64,000 nt of DNA, from contig JAFWQA010000009.1 in assembly GCA_017509255.1 (NCBI GenBank), positions 35,073 through 99,072 of the forward strand, in the 5' to 3' direction. This stretch comes from Clostridia bacterium. GTDB lineage: Bacteria > Bacillota > Clostridia > Christensenellales > Aristaeellaceae. A model generated the notes under the pieces. The model had not been told where the DNA came from, did no database searches, and saw only the letters and a list, made by a program, of their open reading frames with translations. Position 1 is the stretch's first letter. Every line of letters begins with the position of its first letter. Shown here piece after piece: positions 59,313-64,000 of this stretch. The position numbers were made by a program, and so were the translations under genes.

Positions 59313-60293
59313 ATGATGAAAACCGAGACTCTGAACCTGACTCAGGAATGGGACAAGACCTTTCCCAGGAGCGACAGGGTGGATCACTGCAAGGTGACTT
59401 TTGCCAATCATTTCGGCATCACCCTTGCCGCGGACATGTATATTCCCAGGGGAGCCACCGGCAAACTGCCTGCCATCGCTGTCAGCGGACCTTTCGGAGC
59501 CTGCAAGGAGCAGTCCTCCGGCCTGTACGCCCAGGAGATGGCGGAGCGCGGCTTCCTGACCGTCGCCTTTGACCCATCCTTTACCGGTGAGTCCGGCGGC
59601 TTTCCCAGGGCGATGCATTCCCCGGATATCGACGTGGAGGACTTCCAGGCGGCGGTGGATTTCCTGTCCTGCTGCGACAAGGCGGACCCGGAGCGCATCG
59701 GCATCATCGGGATCTGCGGCTGGGGCGGCATGGCGCTGCAGACGGCCAGCATCGATACCCGCATAAAGGCGACTGTCACTTCCACGATGTATGACATGTC
59801 CCGCGTGGCGGGGAACGGATACTTTGATTCAGCGGACAGCAAGGAAGCCCGTCAGGCGGCCCGGAAGGAAATCAATGCCCGGCGTACCGAGGATTTCCGC
59901 AGCGGAAGCTACGCGAGGGCCGGCGGCGTGGTGGATCCCCTGCCGGATGACGCGCCGTTCTTCGTGAAGGATTACTATGACTACTACAAGACGCAGCGCG
60001 GCTATCATCCCCGCTCCCTGAACTCCAATGAAGGCTGGGCGGCTTCCACGGGCACGTCCCTCATGAACACCCGCCTCTTTACCTATGCCGGGGAGATCGA
60101 CAGCGCGATCCTGATGATCCACGGCGAAAAGGCCCACTCCTGCTATATGAGCAGGGACGCGTTCAAGCTGCTGAAGGGCGGCAACAAGGAGCTTGTTATC
60201 ATTCCCGGCGCGGTGCATACCGATCTCTATGACAGAAAGGATATCATTCCGTTCGATAAGATCCGGGAGTTTATGGAAGCGTATCTGAAATGA
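59313..60293 (+). CDS. Alpha/beta hydrolase with probable Cys nucleophile (dienelactone hydrolase / YcjY-like)
   Basis: A 326-residue hydrolase. The nucleophile elbow reads IGIIGICGWGGMALQTAS, so Cys replaces the usual Ser (near residue 132), as in dienelactone hydrolases. Other marks are AVSGPFGACKEQSSGLYAQE, AFDPSFTGESGG, ILMIHGEKAHSC and the His in PGAVHTDLYD. Substrate unknown. The second ATG of a cluster (59313) is chosen because GGAGG lies eight bases upstream. It is followed by a carboxymuconolactone decarboxylase-like gene, a common pairing in redox operons of Clostridia. Confidence 0.85.
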   Translation: MMKTETLNLTQEWDKTFPRSDRVDHCKVTFANHFGITLAADMYIPRGATGKLPAIAVSGPFGACKEQSSGLYAQEMAERGFLTVAFDPSFTGESGGFPRAMHSPDIDVEDFQAAVDFLSCCDKADPERIGIIGICGWGGMALQTASIDTRIKATVTSTMYDMSRVAGNGYFDSADSKEARQAARKEINARRTEDFRSGSYARAGGVVDPLPDDAPFFVKDYYDYYKTQRGYHPRSLNSNEGWAASTGTSLMNTRLFTYAGEIDSAILMIHGEKAHSCYMSRDAFKLLKGGNKELVIIPGAVHTDLYDRKDIIPFDKIREFMEAYLK

Positions 60294-60390
60294 GCCATGT
60301 ACCTGTGATCTCCATAAGCCTCAGGGCAAAGAGCGATCCGGACATCCAGGCAAGCGCATGAAGTGAAAGAGAACAGGAGGGAAAGTCATC

Positions 60391-60723
60391 ATGGAAAAAA
60401 AGATCGTACAGACCGCAGGACGGGAGCAGCTGGGAGATTTCGCGCCGATGTTCGCACACCTCAACGACGATGTTCTGTTTGGCGAGGTGTGGAATGAGGA
60501 GACGCTCGACATCAAGACCAAATGCATTATCACAGTGGTCAGCCTGATGGCCTCCGGCATCACGGATCCATCCCTGACCTATCATCTGCAGAACGCAAAG
60601 AATCACGGCGTGACCAAGGCAGAGATCGCGGCCGTCATCACTCACGCGACGATGTATGTGGGCTGGCCCAAGGGCTGGGCTGTCTTCCGGCTGGCAAAGG
60701 AAGTCTGGAAGGATGAAGCATAA
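60391..60723 (+). CDS. Carboxymuconolactone decarboxylase (AhpD-like) family protein
   Basis: A 110-residue CMD-family protein: VWNEETLDIKTKCIITVVSL, HLQNAKNHGVTKAEIAAVIT and HATMYVGWPKGWAVFRLAKE. It lacks the CxxC pair of true AhpD peroxidases; the single Cys in KTKCIIT is not paired. It is probably related to 4-carboxymuconolactone decarboxylase, or a redox accessory. GGAGG precedes the ATG. It lies in the run hydrolase - CMD - cyclophilin-like - aldo/keto reductase. Confidence 0.88.
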   Translation: MEKKIVQTAGREQLGDFAPMFAHLNDDVLFGEVWNEETLDIKTKCIITVVSLMASGITDPSLTYHLQNAKNHGVTKAEIAAVITHATMYVGWPKGWAVFRLAKEVWKDEA

Positions 60724-60736
60724 CAGGAGACAGGGT

Positions 60737-61609
60737 ATGAGACAAAGGCTTTTGTTTTGCATCGCGATCCTTGCCCTGATCCTGATCATCGCAGGATTTG
60801 CAGAGGGAACAGGAGAAACCGCAATGGATTACAGAATGGAAGAAAGCGATATTCCGGATCGTGGCAAACTCATGGATATTACGATTCAGATCGGTGAACG
60901 CCGGTATGATGCGATCCTGTATGACAATGCAGCCGGAAGGTTCATGGCTGAACAGCTTCCATATACTGTTTTCATGACGAAGGGAGAGATTGACTACCGC
61001 GGAACGACTGATCTTGAATTTGAAGGCCGGGGATTTGATTCTCAAGAAGGCCATGTCAGGGGGGAACTTCTGTATTACAGCGGCTGGTATGCTCTCTTCC
61101 TGAATGAAAAGCTCCCAATCGGAGAGAACGGGCCAAGAATCCCATTTGGCAGACTGGTTGAAGAAAACGATGCCGACGACTTGCTTGAAAACGGGGACGA
61201 TTCTGCAGACGTACGCATCGAAGCGGCAGATCATTCATCTCAAGGAGAAGGTGAACACGAATTGCGAATGAAGATTGGAATGACGGATGTTACCACAGCC
61301 TGGGAAAGGAATGAATCAGTTGAGGCACTGAAGGAGCTTTGTCAGGATCGACCTCTGACGATCCTGATGTCCATGTACGGCGGCTTTGAGCAGGTGGGCC
61401 CCATTGGCCGGCGGCTGCCCAGCCAGGACAGACAGACCACAACCTCGGCAGGAGATATCGTCCTCTATTCCAGCAGCCAGATGGTCGTTTTCTACGGGAG
61501 CAATTCCTGGGCCTATACCCGGCTGGGTCATATCGTGGACAAGACCCCGGAGGAGCTGCGGGAGCTGCTGGGGCAGGGGGATGTGACCATCACCATCTCC
61601 GTTGAATAA
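60737..61609 (+). CDS. Exported cyclophilin-like protein with two domains of different base composition
   Basis: A 290-residue protein. Residues 1-22 (MRQRLLFCIAILALILIIAG) are a signal peptide or anchor. Residues 45-125 look like a first cyclophilin-like domain (DITIQIGERRYDAILYDN). Residues 175-290 are a clear second one (MKIGMTDVTTAWERNESVEA, then MYGGFEQVGPIGRRLPSQDR, then YSSSQMVVFYGSNSWAYTRL). The first half is visibly more AT-rich than the second, which matches the local 60% GC. The catalytic Arg of true cyclophilins is not evident. ATG at 60737 with AGGAGA upstream. Confidence 0.78.
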   Translation: MRQRLLFCIAILALILIIAGFAEGTGETAMDYRMEESDIPDRGKLMDITIQIGERRYDAILYDNAAGRFMAEQLPYTVFMTKGEIDYRGTTDLEFEGRGFDSQEGHVRGELLYYSGWYALFLNEKLPIGENGPRIPFGRLVEENDADDLLENGDDSADVRIEAADHSSQGEGEHELRMKIGMTDVTTAWERNESVEALKELCQDRPLTILMSMYGGFEQVGPIGRRLPSQDRQTTTSAGDIVLYSSSQMVVFYGSNSWAYTRLGHIVDKTPEELRELLGQGDVTITISVE

Positions 61610-61661
61610 GGCGTCATGGAAAGCCTGAACCACAAATAGAAAACAAGAGGAGGACGGGATC

Positions 61662-62795
61662 ATGATCTATAGAGATTTTCAGGGCCTGAAGCTTTCCGCG
61701 CTGGGGTTTGGCGCGATGCGTCTGCCGGTACTCGATGGAGATGACAGCCGGATCGACGAAGCCGCCGCCCTGCGCATGGTGGACACAGCCATGCAAAACG
61801 GCATCAACTATTATGACACCGCCTGGGGCTATCACGGCGAGAACTCCGAAACCGTGATGGGCAAGGCGCTGGCCCGTTATCCGCGAGACAGCTTCCATGT
61901 TGCCACAAAGTTCCCCGGCTACGACGCTTCCAACTGGAGCAAGGTCAGGGAGATCTTCCCCTGCCAGCTGGAAAAGCTGGGTGTGGACTATTTTGATTTC
62001 TATCTCTTCCACAACGTGTGCGAAATGAACATCGACGCCTATCTTGACGATGAAAAATACGGCATCTACAGCTACCTGACCGAGCAGAAGCGCCGTGGCC
62101 GCATCAGGCACCTGGGCTTCTCCTGCCACGGGGAGCCGGATGTGCTGAAGCGTTTCCTGGACGCCTATGGCAAGGACATGGAATTCTGCCAGCTGCAGCT
62201 CAACTACCTGGACTGGACCTTCCAGCACGGCAGGGAGAAGGTGGAGCTGCTCCGGCAGTGGGGCATTCCGGTCTGGGTGATGGAGCCCCTGCGCGGCGGC
62301 AAGCTGGCAAAGCTGCAGCCGGAGCATGAGGCGGCATTGACAGCGCTCCGCCCGGATGAGGGAATCCCTGCCTGGGCTTTCCGCTTCCTGCAGAGCATCC
62401 CGTCTGTGACCGTGATCCTCTCCGGTATGTCCAACCAGGAGCAGCTGGAAAAGAACCTTGCGACCTTTGCGGAGGACAAGCCTCTGAACGAAGCGGAAAT
62501 GAAAACGCTGATGGATATCGCGGCCCGGATGCTCTCCCGCGGTACCGTGCCCTGCACGGCCTGCCATTACTGCGTCAGCCATTGCCCCATGAGTCTGGAC
62601 ATTCCACGTTTACTTTCCCTGTACAACGAGCATGCCTACACCGGCGGCGGCTTCATCGCCCCCATGGCGCTCAGCGCACTGCCCGCCGATAAACTGCCCT
62701 CCGCCTGTCTGCAGTGCCGCAGTTGTGAGCAGGTCTGCCCGCAGCAGATCAGGATCTCCGAAGTGCTGGCTGATTTTTCGGCAAAGCTTGGATAA
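61662..62795 (+). CDS. Aldo/keto reductase with C-terminal 4Fe-4S ferredoxin domain
   Basis: A 377-residue protein. The N-terminal AKR barrel has LSALGFGAMRLPVLDGD, YYDTAWGYHGENSETVMGKA and the catalytic region with RHLGFSCHG. The C-terminal 90 residues carry two Cys clusters, CTACHYCVSHCPMSLDI and CLQCRSCEQVCPQQI, each able to hold a 4Fe-4S cluster. Such fused reductases probably move electrons between ferredoxin and a small carbonyl. It is followed 13 bases later by a broken flavodoxin-type gene, the usual partner of this operon type. Confidence 0.92.
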   Translation: MIYRDFQGLKLSALGFGAMRLPVLDGDDSRIDEAAALRMVDTAMQNGINYYDTAWGYHGENSETVMGKALARYPRDSFHVATKFPGYDASNWSKVREIFPCQLEKLGVDYFDFYLFHNVCEMNIDAYLDDEKYGIYSYLTEQKRRGRIRHLGFSCHGEPDVLKRFLDAYGKDMEFCQLQLNYLDWTFQHGREKVELLRQWGIPVWVMEPLRGGKLAKLQPEHEAALTALRPDEGIPAWAFRFLQSIPSVTVILSGMSNQEQLEKNLATFAEDKPLNEAEMKTLMDIAARMLSRGTVPCTACHYCVSHCPMSLDIPRLLSLYNEHAYTGGGFIAPMALSALPADKLPSACLQCRSCEQVCPQQIRISEVLADFSAKLG

Positions 62796-62808
62796 GAGAT
62801 ACACGATC

Positions 62809-62962
62809 ATGAAAGTATTAGCCATCAATGGCAGCGCAAGAAAAAACGGCAACACAGCCATTCTGATTCAAACAGTTTCAGGAGCTGTCGGGGACAGAAA
62901 TGATCTGTCTGGCCGGAAATGCAATTCAGCCATGTAAGGCTTGCCGGGCCTGCGGTGGTCAG
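62809..62962 (+). pseudogene. Broken NADPH-dependent FMN reductase / flavodoxin-type gene
   Basis: The first 23 residues MKVLAINGSARKNGNTAILI (and the next three) are a perfect FMN-reductase start. Then a lesion near 62878-62899 removes several codons and shifts the frame by one. In the new frame the conserved block MICLAGNAIQPCKACRACGG continues, then stops being recognisable after base 62962. The remaining two thirds of the gene are missing. The break coincides with a sharp change to AT-rich DNA. Confidence 0.85.
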
Positions 62963-63628
62963 GATTTGTTGCCGGTTCAGCTTAATATTATATCAGCTTA
63001 CAAGGAAACATATGTTGATCTTGGAATTATGCCCACGATATATGACCCGTCAAGCAAGAATTCTCTGAACAATTTGCTATCTGGATACAAATTTGAAGAT
63101 TTTAAAGCATTCATCGATAAACTTGTAGAGCATAGCAATCTTCTTAATGATAAAGGTGCTACAAATGATTCATGGCGGATAATTCTGGGAGAGGAGTTTC
63201 CCAAGGAGGAAGAAACTAAATCTGCCTGCAATGAAATAATATGTGCTTTTGCCAGTCACAGGCAAAAAATACCTTGGTCACTATCCAGAGGCAGTGCTGT
63301 AATTGTTGCGTTACGTGCAGAGGACGTCGCCGGTCATCTTGTCCCATATGAAAGTAATGGGACTCCGTTGGACAAAGGTATTACATTGCATTTTAAAGCA
63401 TTAACTTCAGCTAAACGTCCCTATACAGTCATGTGGCAAATAACAAACACTGGTGAAGAAGCTACTAAAGCAAATTGTCTCCGTGGTGATTTTTATCCAT
63501 CTGATGAAGGAACAAATGGTAGAAGAGAATCTACATCCTATACCGGAAATCATTCTGTACAGTGTTTTGTTATAAAAAACAGAGTTTGCATAGCAAAAAG
63601 TCGAGACTTTATCGTTAATATTCGATAA
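62963..63628 (+). pseudogene. C-terminal remnant of a CBASS CD-NTase (SMODS nucleotidyltransferase with AGS-C sensor domain)
   Basis: About 221 residues in an AT-rich stretch. The last 90 residues match the AGS-C sensor domain of CBASS oligonucleotide cyclases: VMWQITNTGEEATKANCLRG, then GRRESTSYTGNHSVQCFVIK, then CIAKSRDFIVNIR. The part before it (KFEDFKAFIDKLVEHSNLLN, SWRIILGEEFP) fits the helical core next to the catalytic fold. The catalytic GSxxxGT and acidic metal motifs, which lie nearer the N-terminus, are missing, and there is no own start codon. It is in frame with the flavodoxin fragment from an ATG at 62900, giving a possible 242-residue chimera. Confidence 0.75.
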
Positions 63629-63700
63629 ATGCTCATGTTCTCATAAAAGCAAGGCATATCACCGGGGCAGGCTAAAAAGCCTGAGCTAGATTAGAAGGGT
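63629..63700. other. Short AT-rich spacer after the CD-NTase remnant
   Basis: Holds a small stem GCAGGCT / AGCCTGA-like hairpin (63668-63684) without a T run. Nothing else is seen. Confidence 0.4.
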
Positions 63701-63750
63701 AAAAAGAAAAATCCGCCAGGTCTGTAAACGTTTAGCTGTTCCTGACGGAT
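63701..63750 (-). terminator. Terminator of the former tRNA-Arg gene
   Basis: Minus strand: ATCCGTCAGG (63750-63741) pairs with CCTGGCGGAT (63720-63711) with one mismatch, then TTTTCTTTTT (63710-63701). It lies just after the tRNA 3' half. Confidence 0.8.
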
Positions 63751-63756
63751 CTTCCG

Positions 63757-63798
63757 CACACCCGGCGCGACTCGAACGCGCGGCCTACTGCTTAGGAG
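63757..63798 (-). tRNA. 3' half of tRNA-Arg(CCU), probable attachment site
   Basis: On the minus strand this holds an intact anticodon loop CTCCTAA (anticodon CCT), the 3' anticodon strand GCAGT, a five-base variable loop, a perfect T arm (GCGCG, loop TTCGAGT, CGCGC), the 3' acceptor strand CGGGTGT and discriminator G. CCA is not encoded. The bases before the anticodon loop cannot form the 5' half, so the gene is cut there. A tRNA 3' half alone is the usual mark left at the far end of an element integrated by a tyrosine recombinase. Confidence 0.8.
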
Positions 63799-63862
63799 AT
63801 CGAAAAAGTGTTCGCCTTTGCTGTTCCCTGAAGTGCCTTTAAGCCTTGCCATTGCTGGGTTT

Positions 63863-64000
63863 CTAACGTTTTTCACTGTTCGCATTTTCCTTCAAAATAC
63901 CCCCGTTTTCCCCCAGTGCTGTTAGCTGGGTGTTAGCACAGCTAACAAAGGCGGCGTGTTCGACTTTCACATCTACCGCCAAATCGTTAGCTGGACGTGA
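63863..64000 (-). CDS. C-terminal end of an ORF running off the right edge
   Basis: Minus-strand frame open from the right edge to a TAG at 63865-63863; the 45 visible residues end in LKENANSEKR. I do not recognise it. Its position, ending about 65 bases from the tRNA fragment, is where the 3' end of an element-borne integrase gene is often found, but sequence alone does not show this. GTTAGC repeats (63921, 63932, 63986) and an inverted GTTAGCTG / CAGCTAAC lie within it and could be recombinase arm sites. Confidence 0.35.
   Translation of the reverse strand, partial: SRPANDLAVDVKVEHAAFVSCANTQLTALGENGGILKENANSEKR

Noticed and set aside
63691-63885. A 64-residue minus-strand ORF.
   Set aside because: It runs through the tRNA-Arg fragment and its terminator, so it is not a real gene.

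Overview
The window reads as a chromosomal segment of a GC-rich, anaerobic Firmicute, most likely an uncultured gut or rumen Clostridia. This is inference from gene content: an infB-rbfA-nrnA-truB-ribF block, GGAGG ribosome binding sites, sigma-A promoters, NupNOPQ-like and Lpl/Ytc-type ABC transporters, and DegV. Most of it is about 60% GC by eye. The last kilobase is clearly AT-rich, and part of one gene near 61 kb is also lower in GC.

Layout. 1-3.6 kb: end of infB, then rbfA, a DHH phosphoesterase, truB and ribF, tightly packed or overlapping. 3.7-6.2 kb: glycogen phosphorylase with its own promoter and terminator. 6.2-7.0 kb: a lone SDR oxidoreductase. 7.1-31.4 kb: a pectin/galacturonate locus. 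A minus-strand operon (LacI regulator, uxaC, kdgA, kdgK) diverges from uxaB-uxaA, and the two share LacI-type operators. Then come a cytoplasmic GH28, kduI, kduD, an Lpl-type sugar ABC transporter mixed with several unrecognised membrane proteins and two MsmK-type ATPases, a GH105 hydrolase, an AraC regulator and a GH4 alpha-galacturonidase. Together these would import oligogalacturonides and take both saturated and unsaturated units to 2-keto-3-deoxygluconate and KDPG.

31.5-37.9 kb: xanthine phosphoribosyltransferase and a purine-nucleoside-type ABC importer whose binding protein sits on a long repeat-built coiled stalk. 37.9-42.4 kb: DegV, a peptidoglycan-binding protein, two alpha/beta hydrolases and a secreted C39-like protease. 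42.4-50.5 kb: a two-component system followed by an unusual partner-switching set: a MATE exporter fused to an anti-sigma-type ATPase domain, a STAS protein, a degenerate GHKL-like protein, a stand-alone RsbW-like ATPase and an ABCG-type exporter. The two promoter regions share a near-identical 20-bp element. 50.5-57.3 kb (minus strand): a TIGR04076 protein, PfkB kinase, MerR, GNAT, and an ECF sigma / SH3-bearing anti-sigma / SH3 surface protein set with a recognisable ECF-type promoter.

57.3-62.8 kb: a decayed gene fragment, a LysR regulator, a Cys-nucleophile hydrolase, a carboxymuconolactone decarboxylase-like protein, a cyclophilin-like protein and a ferredoxin-fused aldo/keto reductase. 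62.8-64.0 kb: a broken flavodoxin-type reductase joined to the C-terminal part of a CBASS nucleotidyltransferase, then the 3' half of a tRNA-Arg(CCU) with its terminator. This looks like the chromosomal end of an integrated element that continues beyond the right edge.
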